From assembly GCF_021728295.1 (NCBI RefSeq), contig NZ_JAKJXE010000010.1:124001-188000 (forward strand): a stretch of DNA of 64,000 nt. Direction: 5' to 3'. The notes below the pieces were generated by a model. It made no database searches, was not told the DNA's origin, and worked only from the letters and a program-made list of their open reading frames with translations. Source of the DNA: Pseudomonas petrae (GTDB lineage Bacteria > Pseudomonadota > Gammaproteobacteria > Pseudomonadales > Pseudomonadaceae). How positions within the stretch are numbered: the stretch's first letter is position 1; every line of letters begins with the position of its first letter. The translations under genes were made by a program, and so were the position numbers. This document shows, in pieces, positions 44,432-52,190 of the stretch.

Positions 44432-46459
44432 ATGAAAGACAGACAGCACCAGACGGATATTTTTTGCACCTACAAACCCGTGGCTATCGGCCCGCAGAAA
44501 ACCCATTGGGTTGAATTTCAACTGGTGGACGAACTCGGCGAGCCGCTGGCTAATCTGCCGTGGCGGGCGACCAATCAGGCAGTGCGGGATGGCTGCGTTG
44601 CTGAGTACTCGGGGAGCACCGATGCCCAGGGTGTCATTCGGCTTGAGGAGCTTCATCCACTCGACGTGACACTGCTAATGCCGGCGGCGCCGTTGGCCGA
44701 AGTCCTGCAGCAGCGGCGGTTGCGCGCGGTGCGCCCGGAGCCCGAGCGGCCGGGTGCAAGTGACAGCAAACCTCTGTACGGAAAGCAGCGTCCCGGGTTT
44801 TCGCCGGTGGAAAAACAGGCACTTGAGCAGGGGCATGCCTATCACTACCTGCGAATAGGGCAACTGTGTGATGAGCTGCCGGCGTTCAACCCGCCGTGGC
44901 CAGAGCAGGATTCGCCACCGGCTTATCATTTTCCGGACGCTGAGTTTTCAGGGTTTACGGTGCAATACGAAGCGCTGAACTGCCGGCATGTATTGGAAGT
45001 CTGCCCGCTGCGTGCTTGGTCGTTGGTGCTGCATCATGAGAAAGGGTACTGCTTGGCGAATGCCTACAACCTGGGACTGATGAGTATTCTGTCGTACAGC
45101 AATCGCGCGGAAAATTTGTACGGCTCGCCTGAGGAATTTTTTGCACAGCAGTGCCTTGATCTGTCGCGAACTCCCAAGGTATGGGACGGGGGGAAAAATT
45201 GGCCCTGTCTGGTGACTGACGTACCGTTCGATGATCGTTACCAGCCTTGCGAAGTATTTAACACCGCAACAGCAGACGTCCCTGAAGGCGATACCCAACT
45301 TTTCTACGTCAGAAATTCCACTCAGATGATGGTCGCGTGGCGGGGGACTGACTTTGATCGGATAAGCGTCCCTGACTTACGCACGGACCTGACCTTCCGC
45401 CCCGTCAAGCCTGAGCTGACGCCTGCATGCGCGCCTTCGGTTCCATGCGCGGATCTCGCACTAGACGGTCGTATCCATCTCGGATTCAGCGAGGCATACA
45501 GGGTAGTGCCGAGACTCTTTCCCTTCCGCTTTAAGGACGATCTCCCGAGCCGTCTCGAAGGCAGGAAGTTATACGTTTGTGGGCATAGTCTTGGCGGCGC
45601 TTTGGGATTGATCCACTCAGCGACACTTAAGGACCAGAATCCGCTGTTGTACACCTACGGAATGCCCCGTACGTTCACCCTCAATGCGATACGTGGTCTA
45701 GACGAACTTTGGCACTACCGTCATGTGAATGACACTGACACCATTCCCAGTGTTCCACCTGAGGCGGACCTCGATAACCAACTTTACAACCTATACGGCC
45801 CCTTAGGCACAACGTTGGGTTTCACATGGTCGATGGGCCAGACCCTCATAAACAATCTCATCAAATCCGGCGATCCGTACGGCCACCACGGCGAGATTGC
45901 CATGCTTTATCGCGTAGAGCAGCACACGCAAAGGCGTGGCTCTTCCTACCCCGCATATCGAAGCAAAGATGGTCTCGGCGCGCCTTATTACAACACCATA
46001 AAAACCCGACTGCCCGAGCGGCCAACCTTATATCTTGTGCCAAGTCTTAACATGACAGTAAGTGAAAATAGCGGGCAATCCCAACTCCAGTTCATTAAAA
46101 GTATGAATGCTGAGATGCTTGAAAAATATTTTCCACCGTATAAAAACCCCAAGCCGGGAGGACTGTTAGGTATAGGTAACCACATGATGGGCGAATACAT
46201 GTCGCATATAACCCGCCGACTACTTACAGCGATTAAACCTGATTGGAAGCCGGTGCTTGGTGTACCGTCTGAGATCGAGCGTTTCAAGGAACAGATGGAA
46301 AAACATGGCAGCACTTCGCCGAAAGATGAAAATAAGCGTAATGGTTGGTTTCTGTCGATGCACGAGGAAGTCGATGCGGCATTGAAGGTGACACAGGAGT
46401 TGGATGGTGGAGTCGAAGCGCTCGAACGTCTTGATTCCATCGCACGTGTTCGGGCATGA
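44432..46459 (+). CDS. T6SS lipase effector (Lipase class 3 fold)
   Basis: 675 residues from ATG 44432 (AGGAAGGACCCGGC upstream). The N-terminal ~100 residues form a small domain (FCTYKPVAIGPQKTHWVEFQ, LVDELGEPLANLPWRA) that may bind the VgrG tail. The catalytic domain is a fungal-lipase (Lipase_3) fold: MMVAWRGTDFDRISVPDLRT, nucleophile S386 in YVCGHSLGGALG, acid in HVNDTDTIPSVPP, and a candidate His in DPYGHHGEIAMLY. There is no signal peptide, as expected for delivery by VgrG. It probably attacks membrane phospholipids from the periplasm, like other Tle-type effectors. The DNA becomes A+T-richer from about 45.0 kb onward, suggesting acquisition by transfer. Confidence 0.88.
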   Translation: MKDRQHQTDIFCTYKPVAIGPQKTHWVEFQLVDELGEPLANLPWRATNQAVRDGCVAEYSGSTDAQGVIRLEELHPLDVTLLMPAAPLAEVLQQRRLRAVRPEPERPGASDSKPLYGKQRPGFSPVEKQALEQGHAYHYLRIGQLCDELPAFNPPWPEQDSPPAYHFPDAEFSGFTVQYEALNCRHVLEVCPLRAWSLVLHHEKGYCLANAYNLGLMSILSYSNRAENLYGSPEEFFAQQCLDLSRTPKVWDGGKNWPCLVTDVPFDDRYQPCEVFNTATADVPEGDTQLFYVRNSTQMMVAWRGTDFDRISVPDLRTDLTFRPVKPELTPACAPSVPCADLALDGRIHLGFSEAYRVVPRLFPFRFKDDLPSRLEGRKLYVCGHSLGGALGLIHSATLKDQNPLLYTYGMPRTFTLNAIRGLDELWHYRHVNDTDTIPSVPPEADLDNQLYNLYGPLGTTLGFTWSMGQTLINNLIKSGDPYGHHGEIAMLYRVEQHTQRRGSSYPAYRSKDGLGAPYYNTIKTRLPERPTLYLVPSLNMTVSENSGQSQLQFIKSMNAEMLEKYFPPYKNPKPGGLLGIGNHMMGEYMSHITRRLLTAIKPDWKPVLGVPSEIERFKEQMEKHGSTSPKDENKRNGWFLSMHEEVDAALKVTQELDGGVEALERLDSIARVRA

Positions 46460-46463
46460 GCAA

Positions 46464-47258
46464 ATGAGCAAATTAACGGTTCAACTTAAAGGTTCTTTGC
46501 TGTGTATAGCACTGTCGATCTCAGTGAGCGGCTGTGCAACGGACCGTAGCCTCTCACCACCACCGGACGGGGAAAAGGTGACGTTTACCATCAAGGCCCC
46601 AGCTGAATTAAAGCCATATGCCATGCGTGTTATGTATCGATCGGCGAAGTGCCAGCGTGTTAGTCATGATGCAAGCGGCAGACCTGAAATGCTCGACGGA
46701 CACAGTTCCTTTGAGACCGTCTTCCAGCGCGGTCAACCAGAAAATATGTATAAAGCGACGCTTTTTGTTAATGGTGGCGGTCCGTGCGAATGGCGTTTAA
46801 GTAATGTGATGTTCGGAGTGACCTACCGTGACCCCAGTCGCTTTGGCGAAAATGTTCTAGTTGGCGGGGGAGGCGGAGTAATTGTCGTATTCGATCATAA
46901 TAATCCACAGCTTCGTGTGGGGGGAGCTGTGAGGGTAGAGGGCTCACAACTGAGAATCGTCAAGGATTACTATCTTTGGGTAAACGAGAGATATACCGGA
47001 GGTTATGTAAAGCGTGCCAGCTTATCGGGATACGGCAGCGGTTATCTTACATATGAGGCGCGGCAAGCAAGAAATGTTTATTTTGAACCGATGTTTCATC
47101 CAGAGTTTGTCGTGACGTCCGTAGCGCCCAAAAAACATGCGGTCGGAGATTTCATTAAGTTTTTTTATCCGGATGGAACAGTCGAGTCCGATCCGGAAGG
47201 AAGGCCCAACTTTAAAAAAATGCAGGAAATCCGACTGAGAGCGGAAGCAAAAAAATGA
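46464..47258 (+). CDS. lipoprotein, copy 1 of 5; putative lipase immunity protein
   Basis: 264 residues. A lipoprotein signal (CIALSISVSGC, lipobox SVSGC) is followed by a mature domain with landmarks shared by all five copies: PPDGEKVTFTIKAPAEL, MRVMYRSAKC, NGGGPCEWRLSNVMFG, GVIVVFDHNNPQ, VKDYYLWVNE, YFEPMFHPEFVVTSVAPKK, GDFIKFFYPDGTVES and the basic C-terminus FKKMQEIRLRAEAKK. It starts 5 bp after the lipase stop. Position and periplasmic lipid anchoring fit an immunity role, as for Tli proteins in other T6SS lipase pairs. I do not recognise the domain itself. A conserved cysteine pair (YRSxxC and GGGxCxW) could form a disulfide. Confidence 0.8.
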   Translation: MSKLTVQLKGSLLCIALSISVSGCATDRSLSPPPDGEKVTFTIKAPAELKPYAMRVMYRSAKCQRVSHDASGRPEMLDGHSSFETVFQRGQPENMYKATLFVNGGGPCEWRLSNVMFGVTYRDPSRFGENVLVGGGGGVIVVFDHNNPQLRVGGAVRVEGSQLRIVKDYYLWVNERYTGGYVKRASLSGYGSGYLTYEARQARNVYFEPMFHPEFVVTSVAPKKHAVGDFIKFFYPDGTVESDPEGRPNFKKMQEIRLRAEAKK

Positions 47259-48078
47259 AGCGGCTCACTGTTGCTCATAGCATGTGTCGGAAGGGTAGGA
47301 TGACCAATTTGAAGTTTTTAGTGGGAGTCATGATTCTAATGCTTTCGATGAGCGGCTGTGCAACGGACCGCACCATGTCACCAGCGCCAAAGGGTGAAAA
47401 GGTCTCCTTTAGTATTAAACTTCCCGAAGGCTTGGAGGCGACGCCTATGCGCGTAATGTATCGGTCTGCCATATGTCGGCACGTAACCCATGATGCACAC
47501 GGGCGTCGTGAAACTTTGGATGGTTATAACGGATTCGATCTAATGTTAAGGCGAATTAAGAATGATCTGTATGAGGCTGAACTATATGTCGACGGCGGTG
47601 GCCCTTGCAGATGGCGTCTGAGCAATGTGGATCTCGGCGTTCAATATAGCGTACCCACTCCATTCGGAGTTGATGCGACACCTGGGTGGGCGGTGGATTG
47701 ATAGTGGTATTTGATTCCAATAACCCTCAGCGTCAAATCTCCAGCCCAATTACCGTGAAAGAAGCAGTGTTGAATGTTATAGAAGATTACTATCCACTGG
47801 TGAGCGAGCGCTTCATCAATGGCTACGCCAAGCAGGTTAGTCTTGTCGGCGTCGATGGAGGCGATTTGACGTACACCGCGCCGGATGCCCGGATAGTCTA
47901 TTTTGAGCCAGTGCTGCATGGGGATTACGTAGTGAGGTCAATTGCCCCTAAGAAGAATGTAAAAGGCGACTTTCCTAAGTTTTATTATCCGGATGGAACC
48001 GTTCAGTCCCATTGGCGATCGGAGGCTGACTTTAAAAAAATGCAGGAAATCCGCCTGAAGGCGGAAGCAAGTAAATGA
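47255..48078 (+). pseudogene. lipoprotein copy 2 of 5, broken by a one-base frameshift
   Basis: It overlaps copy 1 (ATGA); an internal ATG at 47300 gives the tidier signal peptide (MTNLKFLVGVMILMLSMSGC). The first frame ends at 47699-47701 shortly after SVPTPFGVDATPG. The remainder (GGGLIVVFDSNNPQ to the terminal MQEIRLKAEASK) continues in the +1-shifted frame to 48078. Adding one base in the CCTGGGTGGG run near 47684-47692 restores an unbroken alignment with copy 1, of equal length between FG and VVFD. This is either a natural loss-of-function deletion, an assembly error, or, less likely, slippage. All family landmarks other than the join are intact, so decay is recent. Confidence 0.85.
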
Positions 48079-48118
48079 AATCGCTTACCGCACCACCCCC
48101 TGTAGTGGGAAACATTCC

Positions 48119-48913
48119 ATGAATAACGCTAAATCATTCTTGAAGGCTTCGGTTTTGTGCTTTGTATTGCTCACCTTCCTCAGCGGCTGCGCGAAAGACT
48201 ACAGGATGAATCCGCCGCCAGATGGTGAGAAAGTCGAAATCGTTATAAAGATGCCTGAAGAGCTGGAGCCACAGCCTCTGCGAGTCATGTATCGCTCGTC
48301 TGTATGCCGAAAAGTTGTGCATGACGGTGATGGTAGGCCTGAATCCCTGGAAGGATATAACGGTTATGGTTCGGAGCTAACGAAGCGTGGGGCCACAGAG
48401 TTCTATGAGACGAGGTTGTTCATCGATGGAGGCGGTCGCTGCAAGTGGCGGCTTAGTAATATCGTATTTAGCATCAAATACCGTATTCCTAGTCGCTTCG
48501 GGGAAAGTGTAACGCAGGGCATAGGCGGCACGGTCATCATAGAGTTTGATGGTAACGATGCGCAGCTCAGTGTCGGAAGAACAAGGAATGCGGTGGGTCC
48601 AGACTTAATGGTGGTCAAAGATTACTATCCATGGCTAAGCGAAAAATTTATCGGCGGTTATGCCAGGCGTGTAAATCTTTCTAGCGAAGGTGGCGGTTAT
48701 CTTACTTATAAGGCTCGGGAGGCGAGGCGCATATATATTGAGCCGGTTTTGCATTCGGACGTGGTCGTGACATCCGTTTCGCCAAAGAAACACGTCATAG
48801 GCGATTTCATAAAGTTTTACTACCCCGATGGGACAGTAGAGTCCAACGGGCAGCCAGTACCCAATTTTACTAAAATGCAAAAAATACGCTTGGCAGCTGA
48901 ATCGAAAAAATGA
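48119..48913 (+). CDS. lipoprotein, copy 3 of 5; putative immunity protein
   Basis: 264 residues with lipobox FLSGC. It carries the family landmarks PPPDGEKVEIVIKMPEEL, LRVMYRSSVC, DGGGRCKWRLSNIVF, GTVIIEFDGNDAQ, VKDYYPWLSEKFIGGYARRV, YIEPVLHSDVVVTSVSPKK, GDFIKFYYPDGTVES and MQKIRLAAESKK. By eye it is closest to copy 1. It lies 40 bp after copy 2, with an unremarkable spacer. Intact and probably expressed from the lipase transcript. Confidence 0.8.
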   Translation: MNNAKSFLKASVLCFVLLTFLSGCAKDYRMNPPPDGEKVEIVIKMPEELEPQPLRVMYRSSVCRKVVHDGDGRPESLEGYNGYGSELTKRGATEFYETRLFIDGGGRCKWRLSNIVFSIKYRIPSRFGESVTQGIGGTVIIEFDGNDAQLSVGRTRNAVGPDLMVVKDYYPWLSEKFIGGYARRVNLSSEGGGYLTYKAREARRIYIEPVLHSDVVVTSVSPKKHVIGDFIKFYYPDGTVESNGQPVPNFTKMQKIRLAAESKK

Positions 48914-48953
48914 AACCGCTCGCTGTGCTGCACCTCGTTTTAGGGAGTCTTAT

Positions 48954-49754
48954 ATGAAACATACGATGATATCGGCAAAAACTACGCTCTTATGCCTTGC
49001 ACTGCTCGCTCTCACAAGTGGTTGCGTAAAGGACTACGACGTTCTAACGTCACCGCCCGACAGTGAAAAGGTCAAAATAATTATTAAGGTGCCTGCAGAA
49101 CTGGAGCCCAAAACGTTGCGTGTCAAGTACACGTCTGCTAGATGCCGAATGTTTGTCGACTTTCCCGGTGTAGGCCGTGTGCCGTTTCCAGGATCAAACT
49201 TTCAAAATTCGAAGTTCACGAGGCGGGGAGAAACAGATTTGTACGAGGCGGAGGTATTCGTTGATGGCGGCGGTGAATGTGAATGGCAACTAGATAACGT
49301 CGAGTTTGGAGTCGTGTATCGTATTCCTAATCGTTTTGCAAAAAAAGTAACGGCTTATTATGGTGGGACAGTTATAGTTAAGTTCGACGGGCAGCATGCG
49401 CCCTTCAATACTGTTGATCAGTTTATCGAAGGGCCGGACCTGTCAATCGTAAAGGACTTCTATCCATGGGTACGCGAAGCCTATGAATTCGGTTACTATG
49501 ATAAGAGTGTAAATCTGGCCAAAGAGTATGAAAGTTATCGTATCTACAGGGCTCGGGATGCAAGAAACATATATTTTGAGCCAGTGCTGCATTCAGATCT
49601 TGTAGTGACCTCGACTTCCCCGAAGAAACGCGGCGCTGACGAAATCGTAACTACAACATTTCGCTACCCCGACGGGACGGAAGAATCCAACAGGGAACTT
49701 GAGCCGGACTTTAAAAAAATGCAGAAAATTCGCTTGAAGGCGGAGGCGAAATAA
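48954..49754 (+). CDS. lipoprotein, copy 4 of 5; putative immunity protein
   Basis: 266 residues with lipobox ALTSGC. It keeps the DGGGECEWQLDNVEFGVVYR, VKDFYPWVREAYEFGY, ARNIYFEPVLHSDLVVTSTS and FKKMQKIRLKAEAK blocks. It diverges in the region after the first cysteine (FVDFPGVGRVPFPGSNFQNS), where copies 1-3 have VxHDxxGRxExL. This is the most variable segment of the array and a candidate specificity surface. It starts 40 bp after copy 3 behind TAGGGAG; its final codons overlap the start of copy 5. Confidence 0.8.
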   Translation: MKHTMISAKTTLLCLALLALTSGCVKDYDVLTSPPDSEKVKIIIKVPAELEPKTLRVKYTSARCRMFVDFPGVGRVPFPGSNFQNSKFTRRGETDLYEAEVFVDGGGECEWQLDNVEFGVVYRIPNRFAKKVTAYYGGTVIVKFDGQHAPFNTVDQFIEGPDLSIVKDFYPWVREAYEFGYYDKSVNLAKEYESYRIYRARDARNIYFEPVLHSDLVVTSTSPKKRGADEIVTTTFRYPDGTEESNRELEPDFKKMQKIRLKAEAK

Positions 49755-50578
49755 TGAAATTTCTCAGCGCTGTGAGATATCTTCAGGGCAATCAACCGAA
49801 TCAGAAAGCGTCAGGCTTCAGGTTTTTACTCATAATCATCTCGCTGTTTGCATCACTCAGTGGTTGCGCACTTGACTACGAACTCCATCCGGACACGGAG
49901 GGGGAGAGAGTCACGATGACGATTAAAGTATCGGAAGGGTTATTCCCGCCGCCCATGGCCGTGGGTTATCTATCGACGATCTGCGAAAACGTTTATGAGG
50001 GGCCTGATGTATTCGGCAATATCAGGGAGCAGCGTGTAGCGTTCAAACGGCGTGGGGAGGGCAATTTCTATGACGCCGATTTCGCTGTTGACAGTGGCGG
50101 GATGTGTAGGTGGCGCGTGGCTTACGTGAATTTTGGGGTACGTCCTCAATGGCCTGAGCGCATTGGCGAAGGTGCGGTAGTGGGAACGGGAGGTGATGTC
50201 CTGGTCGTGTTTCAGCATAACAATCCGGATTTTCCGTCTGAAGGGGTTAAAAACGTGGTGGGCACCCATCTTGATATAAAGAATAATTACTACCCATGGT
50301 TAAAAGATGTCTCAAAGAAGGATTACGTCAAGAGGCTTAATCTGGTGGGTGAAGCGGTGCCTTACCAGACTTACCTGGCTCCCCAGGTGCGAAACATAAA
50401 CGTTGAGGCAGTGCTTCACGCCAAGTATGTCGTGACATCAAAACAGCCGGAGTTCAAAGGTATGGGAATTCACCCTGCCTTTATATATCCAGACGGGGCT
50501 TCGGGCCCTGATGACAGCGATACGCCAGATTTTCCCACGCTTGAGGCCATTCGTTTAAAGGCTGAAGCCAACCGATGA
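49754..50578 (+). CDS. lipoprotein, copy 5 of 5 (most divergent); putative immunity protein
   Basis: 274 residues. A longer N-region precedes the hydrophobic stretch FRFLLIIISLFASLSGC (lipobox SLSGC). Family landmarks are present but weaker: TEGERVTMTIKVSEGL, CENVYEGPDVFGNIR in the variable segment, DSGGMCRWRVAYVNFGV, GGDVLVVFQHNNPDF, NNYYPWLKDVSKKDYVKRLN, VEAVLHAKYVVTSKQPEF, FIYPDGASGP and LEAIRLKAEANR. It overlaps copy 4 by one base. It ends the array; a 185-bp gap without a gene follows before the PAAR gene. Confidence 0.78.
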   Translation: MKFLSAVRYLQGNQPNQKASGFRFLLIIISLFASLSGCALDYELHPDTEGERVTMTIKVSEGLFPPPMAVGYLSTICENVYEGPDVFGNIREQRVAFKRRGEGNFYDADFAVDSGGMCRWRVAYVNFGVRPQWPERIGEGAVVGTGGDVLVVFQHNNPDFPSEGVKNVVGTHLDIKNNYYPWLKDVSKKDYVKRLNLVGEAVPYQTYLAPQVRNINVEAVLHAKYVVTSKQPEFKGMGIHPAFIYPDGASGPDDSDTPDFPTLEAIRLKAEANR

Positions 50579-50763
50579 GGATATCAAGCGACTTCAGTTG
50601 CCACGCCTGATCGTTATATCGGCCATCAGATCGGTGATTTCAGGTCCGTATGGTTAAAACCCGGCACGTATAACAAGCACGCGCAGCGCATGAGCTCGCC
50701 CAGGCATCCGCTCGCGCGGAATAAATCCACGGCTTCATCAATTCATTAGCAAAGGATCTTTTA

Positions 50764-51030
50764 ATGTCACAAGGATTCGTATTGTTGGGTGACAAGACCA
50801 CCCATGGAGGAGCGGTAATTTCCGCGTCGTCCACTCATATCACTCAGGGCAAAGCAGTCGCTCTGGTGGGGGATATGGTCATGTGTCCCATACCGGGACA
50901 TGGCGTTAATCCCATTATGGAGGGCTGTGACGACTACTTCGAAGATGGCCGTGCCTTGGTGGTCGACGGCTGTCACTCACTGTGCGGTTGCCAGGTCATT
51001 TCCAGCGCGCCTGACTGGGCGAAGGATTGA
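50764..51030 (+). CDS. PAAR-domain T6SS spike tip protein
   Basis: An 88-residue stand-alone PAAR protein: FVLLGDKTTHGGAVISASST, VALVGDMVMCPIPGHGVNPI, and ALVVDGCHSLCGCQVIS. The HxxxxC.. histidine/cysteine pattern that binds the tip metal is visible. It caps the VgrG trimer and sharpens the spike. It starts at ATG 50764 behind AAAGGATC. The A+T-rich island ends about here. Confidence 0.93.
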   Translation: MSQGFVLLGDKTTHGGAVISASSTHITQGKAVALVGDMVMCPIPGHGVNPIMEGCDDYFEDGRALVVDGCHSLCGCQVISSAPDWAKD

Positions 51031-51032
51031 AG

Positions 51033-52190
51033 ATGGCGTGGCAACGTGAATACGTGCAAGCAGGGCTCGCACCCAAACCGCCTTCACCGGTTCGCTGGCT
51101 GCTGATCGTGGTTTTAGCGGCGGCAGCGGCTGTGCTGATGTTCCTGCTCTACGCGGTGCTGCCTGAATTGCAGACGTTAAACGTATGGGCGTTCACCGCG
51201 TCGCCGGTGGTGGTGGCGATTCTCGCTCTGGCGGCGCGGATGCACGCCTATGGTGGCGCTCTAAATGAGTACACGCTGCTGCAGGAGCGGTCCCGGCTGG
51301 CACAGGTCGCCTGGGCGGAATGGGGTCAGCGTTACATGGCGGCCATGGCCGGTCTGGTTCTTTTGCCGGAGCATTTGTCTGCGGTGGCGATGATGAAACC
51401 GCGACATACGCCTGTCCCACACTCAGGCAAAGCCCGCCGCATCGTTGGCCTGCCGAAGGGCCAAAAGGGCCGGGCCCTGGCGGGTCTTGCTCAATTGATG
51501 GGTTCGCTGTCGACAGTACTGGCGCCGCTGCCACCGAGTGAAAAGCTCAGTGTCACTGTCCTGACCGATGCGCCACAGGATGAGCATGCAGCATTGGCCG
51601 ACGCCTGTCGGCAGCACCTGTCCGATCTCACCCCGTCATCCACCCCCACCGGCGTTCACGTAACAAGCCAGCTTTCCTTCGCCTGGATGGAAGAAACACT
51701 TAAAACCCCAGGCGAAGCCGTTGAGCTCATCCTCGTTATCCAGGCCCACGGCAAAGATGCTTACTCCGACGGGCTCGCTGCCCTACTGCTGTGCCCCGAC
51801 GCAGTCGCCAAAGCCCACAAGCTGCCCATCGCCGCGCGCCTGTTGCGCCCGATGCCCCTCGACATCGATTCGCTGGAAACCGACTTCACCAGCTTTCTTC
51901 AGATTCAGGCCACAGCTCGCCAAGCCAATGGCCTGCTGGCTGACCGCGCCGACTGGCAGCCGGAAACCACCACATTACTGGCGGCAGCGGCGCGTGAGGG
52001 TGCAGCGCTGGCGGTGGACCACCGCTGGATTCTGGAACCCGTAAACGGCGTGCCGGGCCCCTGCGGTCACTGGCTGCTGGCAGCGCTGGGCATCGAGATG
52101 ACCAGGCTCGCGAAGGAGCCCTTGTTGCTACTGGCCAGCGAACACTCAGGCCGCTGGATCAATACCGTCACACCGGGAGATATGGCATGA
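51033..52190 (+). CDS. T6SS-linked two-TM membrane protein of unknown function
   Basis: 385 residues. The ATG at 51033 has an AAGGA site that lies in the end of the PAAR gene. Two N-terminal TM helices (RWLLIVVLAAAAAVLMFLLY, then VWAFTASPVVVAILALAA) precede a roughly 300-residue cytoplasmic domain with no motif I know (LPPSEKLSVTVLTDAPQDEH, ELILVIQAHGKDAYSDGLAA). Its two-TM start resembles TssM and the OmpA-like protein of this cluster. It overlaps tssM by 4 bp (ATGA), so the two are coupled and may interact. It is probably an accessory to the membrane complex. Confidence 0.8.
   Translation: MAWQREYVQAGLAPKPPSPVRWLLIVVLAAAAAVLMFLLYAVLPELQTLNVWAFTASPVVVAILALAARMHAYGGALNEYTLLQERSRLAQVAWAEWGQRYMAAMAGLVLLPEHLSAVAMMKPRHTPVPHSGKARRIVGLPKGQKGRALAGLAQLMGSLSTVLAPLPPSEKLSVTVLTDAPQDEHAALADACRQHLSDLTPSSTPTGVHVTSQLSFAWMEETLKTPGEAVELILVIQAHGKDAYSDGLAALLLCPDAVAKAHKLPIAARLLRPMPLDIDSLETDFTSFLQIQATARQANGLLADRADWQPETTTLLAAAAREGAALAVDHRWILEPVNGVPGPCGHWLLAALGIEMTRLAKEPLLLLASEHSGRWINTVTPGDMA

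Noticed and set aside
47255..48078. Programmed ribosomal frameshifting in lipoprotein copy 2
   Set aside because: No slippery heptamer or downstream pseudoknot is evident, and the four sister copies are unbroken; a one-base deletion or assembly error explains it more simply.
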